A stretch of DNA of 64,000 bases from an uncultured Roseobacter sp. (GCF_947496515.1 NZ_CANMDB010000002.1:124001-188000), one strand, 5' to 3'. Shown: positions 24,803 through 33,697, counted from the stretch's first letter. Numbers and translations: made by a program. Notes: a model not told the origin generated them from the sequence alone.

Positions 24803-26419
24803 ATGGAGAGTTTTGCCGCTGATCTGGCGACGATGGTACGCCGCCCGCTGGAGCCCGAGCATGTGGCCGCCATGCGCAGGAAAGGCGTGATCAGCACCAA
24901 GAAGGCGGGCGAGATGGTGCAGGAACCGGGCGCGGCCTTTGATGAATTCCACTACGTGATGGACGGCGAGGTCGAAGCCGTCGATCCCAACACCATGGCG
25001 CGGATGGGCAATGCCACGCTGGGGCCGGGGCAGTTCTTTGGCGATCTGCCGTTCCTGTCGGGTGGTGTGTCGCTGGCTGGTGCCCGGGCAGTGGTGGACA
25101 GCACCCTGCTGTGCGTGCCGCGGTCCGACATGCTGCGGATGATGTCGGACATGCCGGAGATGAGCGATATCGTCGTGACCGTTCTGGCCGCGCGGCGGCG
25201 CCGGGCGGTGGAGGAATCCGACAGCGGGCTGACGCTGATCGGCGCCGAGAGCAGCCGCGACATTCGCCATGTTGCCAGCTTTGCGGCCCGCAACCGCATC
25301 CCCTACCGCGAGATCGAGCTGAGTTCCGAAGAGGCCAGATCGTTGGCGCAGCAATGTGGTCTTGCCGATGCCGAGCCGGGCGTGATCTTTGGCCGCGACC
25401 GCAAGATTGAGCCCGCCACCCCTCGCGGTGTCGCGGGGGCATTGGGGCTCCATCTCGAAACGGATGCCGACACCAGTTTCGATGTGCTCATCGTGGGGGG
25501 CGGCCCCGCTGGTGTGGCCGCGGGTGTCTATGCGGGGGCCGAAGGGCTCAGCGCGCTGGTGTTGGAGGATATGGCCGTGGGCGGGCAGGCCGGGACCTCC
25601 AGCCGGATCGAGAACTACATGGGCTTTCCCACGGGCATTTCGGGCGGTGATCTGGTGGGCCGCGGTGAAGTGCAGGCGATGAAATTCGGCACCCGCTTTT
25701 CGGTGCCGCGGCGCGCGACCGCCCTGCGGCAGTGCGACGACAAGTGGTTTCACGCGACCTTCGACGATGGTCGGGAGGTCGCGGCCAAGGCGCTGATCGT
25801 CGCCACCGGTGTGCAATACCGCCGCCTGCCCTTGCCCGGGCTGGAAGCGCTGGAAGGCGCGGGCGTCTACTATGCAGCGACCGAGGTGGAGGCACGCTAC
25901 TGCCGCGATGCGGAGGTGGCGGTGATCGGGGGCGGTAACTCCGCGGGTCAGGCGGCGATGTATCTGGCGCGCACCACCCGACATGTGCATGTGCTGGTGC
26001 GGGGTCCCTCGCTGGCCTCTTCCATGTCGGACTATTTGCTGCAGCGCCTGCAGACCCATCCGCGCATCACCATCCACACCCGCACGGAGATCGCCGAACT
26101 CCACGGCGAGGAGGCGCTGGAGCGGGTGACGATCTGTGACAAGATGTCAGGACAGAACTGGGATCTGCCCACGGCGGCACTTTTCGTGATGGTGGGCGCC
26201 GCACCCAACACCGAATGGCTGCCGGGGCTGATCAAGCTCGACCCCAAGGGGTTCGTGCTCACCGGCGATGCGGCGGGGGGGCGCTCTCAGTTTGAAACAT
26301 CTTGCCCGGGTGTTTTTGCCGTCGGCGACGTGCGCGCGGGGTCGGTGAAACGGGTGGCGTCTGCCGTGGGCGAAGGTTCCGTGGTGATGTCGGCGGTCTG
26401 GGCGCATGTGAATGACTGA
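24803..26419 (+). CDS. Fusion: cNMP-binding-like + thioredoxin-like + thioredoxin-reductase-like flavoprotein without CxxC
   Basis: 538 residues with three parts: a cyclic-nucleotide-binding-like beta-barrel (~15-130), a short thioredoxin/glutaredoxin-like segment (~142-205, SRDIRHVASFAARNRIPYRE), and a thioredoxin-reductase fold (~225-538) with FAD motif GGGPAG at 232, NADPH motif GGGNSA at 376 and the terminal GDV...VASAVGEG. The CxxC that normally sits before the NADPH motif is absent: the region reads GVYYAATEVEARYC. The cNMP phosphate cassette (FGDLPFLSGGVSLAGARAV) lacks the usual Arg. So it is probably a regulated NAD(P)H flavoprotein with another acceptor, not a classical TrxR. GGAG lies 8 bases before ATG 24803. 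Confidence 0.9.
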   Translation: MESFAADLATMVRRPLEPEHVAAMRRKGVISTKKAGEMVQEPGAAFDEFHYVMDGEVEAVDPNTMARMGNATLGPGQFFGDLPFLSGGVSLAGARAVVDSTLLCVPRSDMLRMMSDMPEMSDIVVTVLAARRRRAVEESDSGLTLIGAESSRDIRHVASFAARNRIPYREIELSSEEARSLAQQCGLADAEPGVIFGRDRKIEPATPRGVAGALGLHLETDADTSFDVLIVGGGPAGVAAGVYAGAEGLSALVLEDMAVGGQAGTSSRIENYMGFPTGISGGDLVGRGEVQAMKFGTRFSVPRRATALRQCDDKWFHATFDDGREVAAKALIVATGVQYRRLPLPGLEALEGAGVYYAATEVEARYCRDAEVAVIGGGNSAGQAAMYLARTTRHVHVLVRGPSLASSMSDYLLQRLQTHPRITIHTRTEIAELHGEEALERVTICDKMSGQNWDLPTAALFVMVGAAPNTEWLPGLIKLDPKGFVLTGDAAGGRSQFETSCPGVFAVGDVRAGSVKRVASAVGEGSVVMSAVWAHVND

Positions 26420-26738
26420 TCACTGTGCGAGGCGTGATTGGGGCGGAGCCGTCCATCCTGGGATCCCGCAAAAGATAGGCCTGCCGCGCGCAAAGGGCGC
26501 TTTGCCACTCCGCTGCGGGTCTTGAGGCGGGCTGTCTGAATGGTTCCAAGAAAGGCCGCCCGCGGGACTTGTTTGGCCGGGCCGCGCTGACTATAAGCCC
26601 GGTCATGCGTTTGATCCTCCGCATTCGAATTACTTCCCCGGCGCTCTGAGTTGATGAGACGCCGGGCCAAGGTGTTTGAGCCGCTCGCACCGACCGCTTT
26701 CCCCGCTATCCCACCGCTATCCGAAGGACGCCTGTCAT
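26420..26738 (+). other. ileS upstream region
   Basis: About 320 bases between the flavoprotein gene and ileS. It has no credible gene. It should contain the ileS promoter; no clear sigma-70 hexamers or leader structure stand out, and a T-box is not expected in this group. The ribosome binding site GAAGGA at 26722-26727 supports the ileS ATG at 26739. Confidence 0.5.
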
Positions 26739-29700
26739 ATGTGCGCCGATACGACCGACACCGCCCCGAAACACGACTATAAGTCGACGCTGAACCTGCC
26801 GCGCACCGATTTTCCGATGCGCGCGGGTCTGCCCAGGCGCGAGCCTGAGTGGCTCAAACGCTGGGACGAGATTGGTGTCTACGACAGGCTGCGCGAGAAG
26901 GCCGTCGATCAGCGGCGCGACGGTGGCAAGGGCGCGCGCGCGCCCTTCACGCTGCACGACGGTCCCCCCTACGCGAATGGCCATCTGCATATCGGGCACG
27001 CGCTCAACAAGACCATCAAGGACATGATCGTGCGCTCGCATCAGATGATGGGATATGACGCGCGCTACGTACCGGGGTGGGACTGCCACGGGTTGCCCAT
27101 CGAGTGGAAGATCGAAGAGCAATACCGCAAGAAGGGCCGCAACAAGGACGATGTGCCGATAAACGAGTTCCGGGCCGAGTGTCGCCAGTTCGCCGAGCAT
27201 TGGGTGCACATCCAGCGCGAGGAGTTCAAGCGGCTGGGCATTACCGGCAACTGGGCGGATCCGTACCTCACCATGGACTTCCACGCCGAACGGGTGATCG
27301 CCGAGGAATTCATGAAGTTCCTGATGAACGGCACGCTCTACCAGGGCTCCAAACCTGTCATGTGGTCGCCGGTGGAGCAGACAGCGCTGGCCGAGGCGGA
27401 AGTGGAGTACCACGACAAGGAAAGCTTCACGATCTGGGTGAAGTTTGCCGTCGTCGCTGCAGGCGACGACGGCAACCCCGGCCCCCGAGCCGGGGTCTCC
27501 GGCAGTGGAGAGATCCCGGGTCAAGCCCGGGATGACGCGGGAGTGGGAGTGCAGGAGACCCCGGGTCAGGCCCGGGGGGGCGACACAGGCGACCTGAAGG
27601 GTGCCTATGTCGTCATCTGGACCACCACGCCCTGGACCATGCCCTCCAACAAGGCTGTCGTTTACGGGCGCGACATCTCCTACGGGCTCTATGAGATCAC
27701 CGGTCGGCCTGAGGAAAGCTGGGTCAAGATCGGCGAGCGTTACTTGCTCGCCGATAGTATGGCTGCAGACGTACTGATGCGCGCCCGGCTCGACGACAGC
27801 ATGTACCGTCGGCTCCGCGACGTGAGCACCGAGGAGTTCCAAGGGCTGCGGCTCAGCCACCCTCTGAATGCACAAGAGGGTGCGGAGGGCGAATGGGACG
27901 ACCTGCGCGATTTCCGGGCGGCAGACTTCGTGACGGACACCGAAGGCACCGGCTTTGTGCACTGCGCGCCGTCGCACGGGATGGAGGAGTACGAGCTCTA
28001 CCGCGATCTGGGCATGCTGCAGCAGGTCATCACCTACAATGTCACCGACGAGGGCATGTTCCGCGCCGATCTGCCGTTCTTCGGCGGCAAGTTCATCCTC
28101 AACCGCAAGGGCAAGGAGGGCGATGCCAACACCGCTGTGATCAACAAGCTGGCGGAGGTCGGCGGCTTGCTCGCACGTGGCAAGATCAAGCACAGCTACC
28201 CGCATTCCTGGCGCTCCAAGGCGCCGGTGATCTACCGCAACACGCCGCAGTGGTTCGCAGCCATCGACAAGCCCGTCGGCGACGGTCTGGACATGCACGG
28301 CACCACGATCCGGGAACGCGCGCTGACCGAGATCGACAATGTGAACTGGACGCCCAGGACGGGGCGCAACCGCCTGCATTCCATGATGCAGGCCCGGCCC
28401 GACTGGGTGCTGTCGCGCCAACGGGCCTGGGGCGTGCCGCTGACCTGTTTCACCAAGAAAGGCGCATTGCCGACGGATCCTGATTTCCTTTTGCGAAACG
28501 AAGCGGTCAACCAACGGATCGTGGAGGCGTTCGAGGCCGAGGGCGCGGACGTCTGGTATGCAGACGGCGCAAAGGAGCGGTTTCTCGGCGGGATCGTGGA
28601 TCCGGACGCCTATGAGCAGGTGATGGACATCCTCGACGTGTGGTTTGACAGCGGGTCCACCCATGCCTTCACCCTGCGTGACCGGGCGGATGGGACAGAG
28701 GACGGCATCGCGGACGTCTATATGGAGGGCACGGACCAGCACCGCGGCTGGTTCCATTCCTCGCTACTGCAATCGGTGGGCACCACCGGGCGCGCGCCTT
28801 ATCGCAATGTGGTGACCCATGGCTTCACGCTCGATGCCAAGGGCATGAAGATGTCGAAATCCATCGGCAATACCATCGTGCCGGAGGAGGTCGTCAAGCA
28901 ATACGGGGCCGATATCCTGCGGCTGTGGGTGGCGCAAACGGACTACACCGCGGATCAGCGCATCGGGCCGGAGATCCTGAAAGGCGTGGCCGACAGCTAC
29001 CGCCGCCTGCGCAACACGATGCGCTACATGCTGGGATCGCTCAGCGATTTCACGGAAGCCGACCGTGTGGCGCCCGAGGAGATGCCGGAACTGGAACGTT
29101 GGGTGCTGCACCGTCTCGCGGAGCTCGATCAGGTCGTGCGCGAAGGCTACGCCGCATTCGATTTCCAGCGGGTGTTCTCGGCTGTCTTCACCTTTGCGAC
29201 GGTGGATCTCTCGGCGTTCTACTTTGATATCCGCAAAGACGCGCTCTACTGTGATGGCGATACGGTAGAACGGCGGTCCGCGCGCACGGTGCTGGATCTG
29301 CTGTTTCACCGGCTGACCACGTGGCTGGCACCGGCGCTGGTCTTTACCATGGAAGAGGTCTGGCTGGAGCGGTTCCCGGGTGAGGGCAGCTCTGTCCATC
29401 TTCAGGATTTCCCTGAGACGCCAGACACTTGGCTGGATGCTGAACTGGCCGAGAAATGGGCGGCGGTACGGGCCGCCCGCCGTGTCGTGACGGCAGCACT
29501 GGAAGTCGAACGAACCGCCAAGGTGATCGGTGCCTCGCTGGAAGCGGCGCCGGTGGTGTATGTGGCGGATGAGACGTTGCGCGCGCATCTGCAGGCGCTG
29601 CCAGCTGCGGATATCTGCATCACCTCGCAGATCACGGTGAGCGGAGAGGCCGCCCCCGACGGTGCCTTTACCCTGCCTGAAGTCCCAGGTGTGGCGGTCG

Positions 29701-29813
29701 TTTTCGCCAAAGCAACAGGTGAAAAATGTGCCCGTTGCTGGAAGGTGCTGCCGGATGTGGGGACGCACAGCGTGCCTGGCGTCTGCGAGCGCTGTGACGC
29801 AGCGGTTGGTTGA
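26739..29813 (+). CDS. ileS: Isoleucyl-tRNA synthetase with palindrome-derived insertion
   Basis: 1024 residues from ATG 26739 (MCADTTDTAPKHDYK), preceded by GAAGGA; the open frame extends 21 codons upstream without conservation. Class I synthetase: HLHIGH near residue 85, the editing domain entry WTTTPWTMPSNKAV near 290-303, KMSKS at about residue 704, and a C-terminal zinc finger CARCWKV...CERCDAAV. Between FTIWVKFAVV and LKGAYVVIW lies an additional ~40-45-residue Gly/Asp-rich stretch encoded by GC palindromes (27476-27577), which keeps the frame. Such a loop before the editing domain is not part of the family core. Overlaps the following DUF3253 gene. Confidence 0.96.
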   Translation: MCADTTDTAPKHDYKSTLNLPRTDFPMRAGLPRREPEWLKRWDEIGVYDRLREKAVDQRRDGGKGARAPFTLHDGPPYANGHLHIGHALNKTIKDMIVRSHQMMGYDARYVPGWDCHGLPIEWKIEEQYRKKGRNKDDVPINEFRAECRQFAEHWVHIQREEFKRLGITGNWADPYLTMDFHAERVIAEEFMKFLMNGTLYQGSKPVMWSPVEQTALAEAEVEYHDKESFTIWVKFAVVAAGDDGNPGPRAGVSGSGEIPGQARDDAGVGVQETPGQARGGDTGDLKGAYVVIWTTTPWTMPSNKAVVYGRDISYGLYEITGRPEESWVKIGERYLLADSMAADVLMRARLDDSMYRRLRDVSTEEFQGLRLSHPLNAQEGAEGEWDDLRDFRAADFVTDTEGTGFVHCAPSHGMEEYELYRDLGMLQQVITYNVTDEGMFRADLPFFGGKFILNRKGKEGDANTAVINKLAEVGGLLARGKIKHSYPHSWRSKAPVIYRNTPQWFAAIDKPVGDGLDMHGTTIRERALTEIDNVNWTPRTGRNRLHSMMQARPDWVLSRQRAWGVPLTCFTKKGALPTDPDFLLRNEAVNQRIVEAFEAEGADVWYADGAKERFLGGIVDPDAYEQVMDILDVWFDSGSTHAFTLRDRADGTEDGIADVYMEGTDQHRGWFHSSLLQSVGTTGRAPYRNVVTHGFTLDAKGMKMSKSIGNTIVPEEVVKQYGADILRLWVAQTDYTADQRIGPEILKGVADSYRRLRNTMRYMLGSLSDFTEADRVAPEEMPELERWVLHRLAELDQVVREGYAAFDFQRVFSAVFTFATVDLSAFYFDIRKDALYCDGDTVERRSARTVLDLLFHRLTTWLAPALVFTMEEVWLERFPGEGSSVHLQDFPETPDTWLDAELAEKWAAVRAARRVVTAALEVERTAKVIGASLEAAPVVYVADETLRAHLQALPAADICITSQITVSGEAAPDGAFTLPEVPGVAVVFAKATGEKCARCWKVLPDVGTHSVPGVCERCDAAVG
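27476..27577 (+). repeat. Palindromic element cluster inserted in frame in ileS
   Basis: Three consecutive inverted repeats: CCCCGGCCCCCGAGCCGGGG (27476-27495), ATCCCGGGTCAAGCCCGGGAT (arms at 27513-27533, one base more than a symmetric 20-mer) and CCCCGGGTCAGGCCCGGGG (about 27559-27577). The middle unit with flanking GA and GAC is the intergenic GATCCCGGGTCAAGCCCGGG-type palindrome familiar from alphaproteobacterial genomes. All three are translated, giving peptides such as EIPGQARDD and ETPGQARGG, the two being near repeats of one another. Confidence 0.85.
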
Positions 29814-30060
29814 TCGGGACAGGATCGCCGGTGAAATCCGCGCCCAAGCCCGCGCGCGCGGGCTTGGCGCCTCGCTCTGCCCGTCGGAGGTGGCTCGCGC
29901 GCTTGCGCCCAGCGGCTGGCGGGACCTGATGGAAGCGGTGCGCGGGGTGGCCGATGATCTGGCGGATCAAGGCGAGATCACGGTGACACAGCGCGGGAAA
30001 CGGGTGCGCGCTGGAACGGCGCGGGGCCCGATCCGCCTGGGTCTGCGGGCGCGGGAATAG
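29794..30060 (+). CDS. DUF3253 family protein
   Basis: 88 residues, starting at GTG 29794 (MTQRLVDRDRIAGEI) inside the 3' end of ileS; TTG 29806 is an alternative. The pattern LCPSEVARAL, WRDLMEAVRGVADDLADQGEI and ITVTQRGKRV...GPIRL is the DUF3253 signature, a small winged-helix-like fold. No membrane or signal segment. Overlap with ileS suggests co-transcription. A nucleic-acid-binding function is inferred from the fold only. Confidence 0.78.
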   Translation: MTQRLVDRDRIAGEIRAQARARGLGASLCPSEVARALAPSGWRDLMEAVRGVADDLADQGEITVTQRGKRVRAGTARGPIRLGLRARE

Positions 30061-30106
30061 CAGCTTTCGGGTTGCAGTTGCGGCATCCCAGAGACAAGGC
30101 TGGTGT

Positions 30107-30562
30107 ATGCACCGTCTTGGCGTTGATACACAGTTTGGCCGGCTGACCCTCACGCAGGAGGAGGAGGCCATCACGGCTCTCACCTGGTCCGGTCGTGACA
30201 CTGGTACCGCCACCGATCTGTTGAGAGAGGCGGCACGGCAGCTGATTGAATACGATACTGGCACGCGCCAGGCGTTCGATCTGCCGCTGAGGGTGCGGGG
30301 GTCTCAGTTTCAACAGGATGTCTGCGCGGCGATGCAGAGAATTCCCTTCGGGGATACAGTGACTTACGGCGATATTGCAAAAGCGTTAGGGGCCATGCCG
30401 CAGGCGGTCGGGCAAGCCTGTGGTGGCAATCCGATCCCTGTCATTATCCCCTGCCACCGCGTGATGGGGGCCAAGGGGCTCACTGGGTTCTCTGGCGCGG
30501 GCGGGGTGGAGACGAAGGTCGCACTTCTGCGGCACGAGGGGGCTGCCGGGCTGCTGATCTGA
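30107..30562 (+). CDS. ogt: Methylated-DNA-protein-cysteine methyltransferase
   Basis: 151 residues. The active site PCHRVMGAKG (PCHRV, acceptor Cys ~124) and GFSGAGGVETK are present, as is VTYGDIAKALG (recognition helix, Arg-finger region). The protein repairs O6-methylguanine by irreversible transfer to Cys. The short N-terminal domain lacks the Ada regulatory part, so Ogt-like. ATG 30107 is preceded by GACAAGG. Convergent with pcs. Confidence 0.93.
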   Translation: MHRLGVDTQFGRLTLTQEEEAITALTWSGRDTGTATDLLREAARQLIEYDTGTRQAFDLPLRVRGSQFQQDVCAAMQRIPFGDTVTYGDIAKALGAMPQAVGQACGGNPIPVIIPCHRVMGAKGLTGFSGAGGVETKVALLRHEGAAGLLI

Positions 30563-30658
30563 GCGGGCTCAAAGCGTCGTGCGAACATTCTGAAGCGCAG
30601 TCAGGCTGCCTGACATCAAAGATTTCAAGGTGTTATGCGCAGTGTTTCGGGCAGCTCG

Positions 30659-31384
30659 TCAGACGCTATGATCGCCGTTGCGCAGGGGCAGGATTTGCTG
30701 AGCAACCCCGGCGAAGACCAGATAGACTGACGTGACCACCAGCCCCCAATGCGCCCAGCTGTCGGGGTAGAAATCAACCCAGGCCGCCCAGCCCGCAAAG
30801 AAGGTCCAGGCCAGTGCCATGGGCAGCGTGATCACCCGCCAGCGTTCCGTGCGCACGGGATGCACGAACTTCAGCGGCAGGAACATCGCAACCGCCAGCG
30901 CCGTGACCAGTGCGAGGCTGACCCAGAAATTCGGCTGTAGCGCAAAGATCACCAATACCAGCATGTTCCAGCAGCCGGGAAAGCCGGAGAAGGAATTATC
31001 CTTTGTTTTCATGCGGGTATCGGCGAAATAGAGCGCCGAGGCGAAGGTGATGACGATGATCGCAAACCAGCCGGTCCAGCCGTCCATCAGCCCGGACTTG
31101 AAGAGCGCAAAAGCCGGAATGAAGACGTAGGTCAGATAGTCGATGATGAGGTCGAGCAAGACGCCGTCGAACTCGGGCGCGTTCTCCTTGACATCATAGT
31201 GCCGGGCGAGCGGGCCGTCGATGCCATCCACGAAGAAGGCCACAACGAGCCACAGGAACATGAGGTCCCATTTCTCATCGACCGCCGCCAGCATCGACAA
31301 CATTGCAAAGACCGCGCCGGTCGCGGTGAACAGATGCACGCCGAGCGCGCGTAACCTCAATCCCATCCGGTGTTGATGCCGCAT
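30659..31384 (-). CDS. pcs: Phosphatidylcholine synthase
   Basis: 241 residues with about eight transmembrane segments. The CDP-alcohol phosphotransferase motif is present: DGIDGPLAR...EFDGVLLDLIIDY (D-G-x2-D-G-x2-A-R...G-x3-D-x3-D). The length and the YLTYVFIPAFAL and FPGCWNM segments fit bacterial Pcs, which condenses choline with CDP-diacylglycerol to make phosphatidylcholine in the inner membrane, a common route in alphaproteobacteria. ATG 31384 is used; ATG 31366 is possible; neither has a good Shine-Dalgarno. Upstream lies an 11-bp repeat element (31509-31606). Confidence 0.9.
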   Translation of the reverse strand: MRHQHRMGLRLRALGVHLFTATGAVFAMLSMLAAVDEKWDLMFLWLVVAFFVDGIDGPLARHYDVKENAPEFDGVLLDLIIDYLTYVFIPAFALFKSGLMDGWTGWFAIIVITFASALYFADTRMKTKDNSFSGFPGCWNMLVLVIFALQPNFWVSLALVTALAVAMFLPLKFVHPVRTERWRVITLPMALAWTFFAGWAAWVDFYPDSWAHWGLVVTSVYLVFAGVAQQILPLRNGDHSV

Positions 31385-31983
31385 GATCGGGTGACATGCA
31401 AAAGGAAAAACGATCCGTGCGGATCTGCTGTGGAAGGATGAAGGACGCGTACGCGCAACGGCCGAGCGAGGCGAGAGGCGTGCCGGGAACGAGGGCGCGT
31501 CGCGCCTTTGTTTTGCGGAGGGATGGCGCGTCGGTATCCTGTCGGTATCACGTCGGTATTGTGTCGGTGCGCGCGGCGGTATCCGGCCTGTGCCTTGGGT
31601 TTGTTAAGCCTGCGGAAAGAGAGTTTGCGCAGAGGGTTAAGCGCGCGTCCGGACCTTGCGCGGTGTCGGTCGGATGTCTGTTCAACCGCGCCGCACGGAT
31701 GTCTGACGAGCCCCTGCAGGTGTTTCGGCTGCAAAGACGGCGATATGGAATACCGCGGCCGGTCGGCATACGCGCTGTTCCGACGGTTTCGACAGGCCAG
31801 ATTGGCGCGCCCTTCCGGCCCGATGGTCCGGGACGCCGGTGATGCCGAGGCACTACGAGAGCCCCCGTACTGCCTTCAGGACGTGGTTTCGCGGTGCAGG
31901 AGAACGCGTCAGCGCAGGCGCGACTTGTGGGCCTGGGCGAAGGGCCTTGCAAGGCCCTTGGCGCCTAGCGGCGACCGAGGGGC
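31385..31983. other. 600-bp intergenic region containing an 11-bp repeat element
   Basis: The region separates pcs from xerC, both on the minus strand. It holds the direct-repeat element at 31509-31606. The remaining sequence has small open frames on both strands without family signatures. A duplicated AAGGCCCTTGCAAGGCCCTTGG segment occurs near 31939-31962, close to the xerC 3' end. No terminator with a clear T-tract. Confidence 0.5.
31509..31606 (-). repeat. 11-bp tandem direct-repeat element, copy A
   Basis: On the plus strand: TGTTTTGCGG, an 11-bp gap, then four 11-bp units beginning GTCGGT (31530, 31541, 31552, 31563), then GGGTTTGTTA at 31597-31606. The units are GTCGGTATCCT, GTCGGTATCAC, GTCGGTATTGT and GTCGGTGCGCG. 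The same layout appears at 60128-60237. Both elements lie upstream of minus-strand genes (145 bp before the pcs start here). The 11-bp period puts each unit on roughly the same face of the helix, as for a cooperative protein-binding array. Confidence 0.82.
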
Positions 31984-32904
31984 TCAGGCCCTGGGGTGGG
32001 CGCGGGCGTAGACCTCCATCAGCCGGGTGGTATCGACGGCTGTGTAGGCTTGGGTGGTGGAGAGCGACGCGTGGCCCAGCAGCTCCTGGATGGAGCGCAG
32101 GTCGCCGCCTGCGTTCAGCAGGTGGGTGGCGAAGCTGTGGCGCAGCGCGTGGGGCGTTGCGGTGGCGGGCAGGCCCAGTTGCATGCGCGCCCGTGCCATG
32201 ACCTTCTGGATCACCGACGGGCCGAGCGGGCCGCCGCGCGCCCCGCGAAAGAGCGCCTCTTCGGGGGGCAGGATGCCTGGATAGAGGTCGAGGTAATCCG
32301 AGACCGTGCGCCGGGCGGCGGGCAGCACGGGCACCAGCCGTTCCTTGCGGCCCTTGCCCAGAATGCGCAGCGTCTCGGGCAGGGGGGCATCGCTGCGGCG
32401 CAGGCCGAGCGCTTCGGAGATGCGCAGACCGCACCCCCAGAGCAGGGTCAGCACCGCCACATCACGCGCAGCAATCCACGGGGTTTCGCTTTGCAGCTCG
32501 ACCGTGTCGATGAGGTTGCGCGCGGCCTCCTCGACCACGGGCCGCGGCAGACGTTTCTGAAAACGCGGTGTGCGGACGGTCAGCACCGCCGTGGGCTCGA
32601 ACCCCTCGCGGTGCGCCAGCCAGCGGTAGAAGGTCTTGACCGCCGAGAGCTTGCGCGCCATGGACCGCGCCCCGACGCCGCCGCCGCGCAGCTGTGCCAT
32701 CCAGGCGCGCATGTCGCTGATGGTGATCCGCTCCAGCGCCCCCAGCCCCTGCGGCGCGCCCTTGTGGGCGGAGATGAAGGCGAGAAACTCCACCACATCG
32801 CCGCGGTAGGCGGTGAGCGTCGCCTCCGCTGCGTTTTTGAGCGCGCGCTCGTGCTCCAGCCAGCTGTGCAGCGCGTCCGACGCCGCCGGGCTGATCAGGC
32901 TCAC
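31984..32904 (-). CDS. xerC: Tyrosine recombinase XerC
   Basis: 306 residues, start GTG 32904 overlapping the DUF484 stop (GTGA). N-terminal SAM-like core-binding domain (~10-95) and C-terminal catalytic domain with the R..HxxR..H..Y set: LRISEALGL, PHALRHSFATHLLNAGG, LLGHASLSTTQAYTAVD. With XerD it resolves chromosome dimers at dif. Adjacent DUF484 upstream is the classical neighbour of xerC, which favours XerC over XerD or an integron/phage integrase. No dif-like site was seen close by. Confidence 0.93.
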   Translation of the reverse strand: MSLISPAASDALHSWLEHERALKNAAEATLTAYRGDVVEFLAFISAHKGAPQGLGALERITISDMRAWMAQLRGGGVGARSMARKLSAVKTFYRWLAHREGFEPTAVLTVRTPRFQKRLPRPVVEEAARNLIDTVELQSETPWIAARDVAVLTLLWGCGLRISEALGLRRSDAPLPETLRILGKGRKERLVPVLPAARRTVSDYLDLYPGILPPEEALFRGARGGPLGPSVIQKVMARARMQLGLPATATPHALRHSFATHLLNAGGDLRSIQELLGHASLSTTQAYTAVDTTRLMEVYARAHPRA

Positions 32905-33557
32905 GGGATCCAGCGGCGCAGCATCCGTTCGACGACGCCCGCGAAAAACGCGAGAAGATCCGTGCCCTGCTGCGGGTTGAACATCTGCGGGTCGGTGGAG
33001 GCCATGACCAGGAGCGCCGGGGCGCTGCCCGTGCCCAGATCCAGCCGCAGGCAGCCCTCGGACCGGACGGCGGCTGCGTGATCCCCGTGCACCAGCGCGG
33101 AGCCTGCCGGGATCTGGCGCAGCGTGACGGGTTTGTCCTGCTTGACGTAGTGCTGCACAAAGCCGGGATCGACCGGGACAAGCGTCGCATGCCCGCCTTC
33201 GATGAGCAGCCGGATCGCATCGACGCGCAGGATGTCGGCGGCGGCATCAAGCGCGCTTTGGAAGCCGGTAAGGTCGGTTGCTTCCATCAGGAGCAGGATC
33301 GCGCGCTGGATCTGCTGGGTGCCGGCGAGATTGTCATAGGCGGCGGCGATCACCGAAGCGTGGGTGTCTTCCAGCTGGCCCAGCCGGTTCTCCATGCGCG
33401 CCATCGCGACGCCGCGCAGGTCAATGATGTTGTCGCCCATCGCACCGGCGTTAGCGGCGATCAGGGCGTGCATCACGTCCGGATCATCGAGGATGACATC
33501 GGGACGTGACAGGATGGCCGCCCGCAGGGCGTCGTCGATCTTTGGGGTGCTGCTCAT
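32901..33557 (-). CDS. DUF484 family protein
   Basis: 218 residues from ATG 33557 (MSSTPKIDDALR); the frame continues upstream without conservation. The N-terminal half has PDVILDDPDVMHALIAAN and VAMARMENRLGQLEDTH, with a short coiled coil; the C-terminal half is a GAF-like domain (SALVHGDHAAAVRSEGCLRLDLG). DUF484 genes precede xerC in many proteobacteria. The 4-bp overlap with xerC supports co-translation. The molecular role is not established. Confidence 0.88.
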   Translation of the reverse strand: MSSTPKIDDALRAAILSRPDVILDDPDVMHALIAANAGAMGDNIIDLRGVAMARMENRLGQLEDTHASVIAAAYDNLAGTQQIQRAILLLMEATDLTGFQSALDAAADILRVDAIRLLIEGGHATLVPVDPGFVQHYVKQDKPVTLRQIPAGSALVHGDHAAAVRSEGCLRLDLGTGSAPALLVMASTDPQMFNPQQGTDLLAFFAGVVERMLRRWIP

Positions 33558-33697
33558 GCTTACCTGCTCTTTGTTTTCGGGCAAGGTAGCACGGCAGGGC
33601 GCGTAAATCTGCCTTGATGACGATGGTGTCGCGTCACGGTGGCAAGGTGTTGCCATTGGGTTGCAGCGGGGGCAGCGCCTGCCAGGCCAGGCGCTAA

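Noticed and set aside
30600-30614. GTCAGG-ctg-CCTGAC hairpin between ogt and pcs as terminator
   Set aside because: The stem is six base pairs with a three-base loop and no T-tract on either strand.
31984-32904. XerC as an integron or phage integrase marking an island
   Set aside because: It is preceded by DUF484 as in chromosomal xerC loci, and there is no attachment duplication or cargo.
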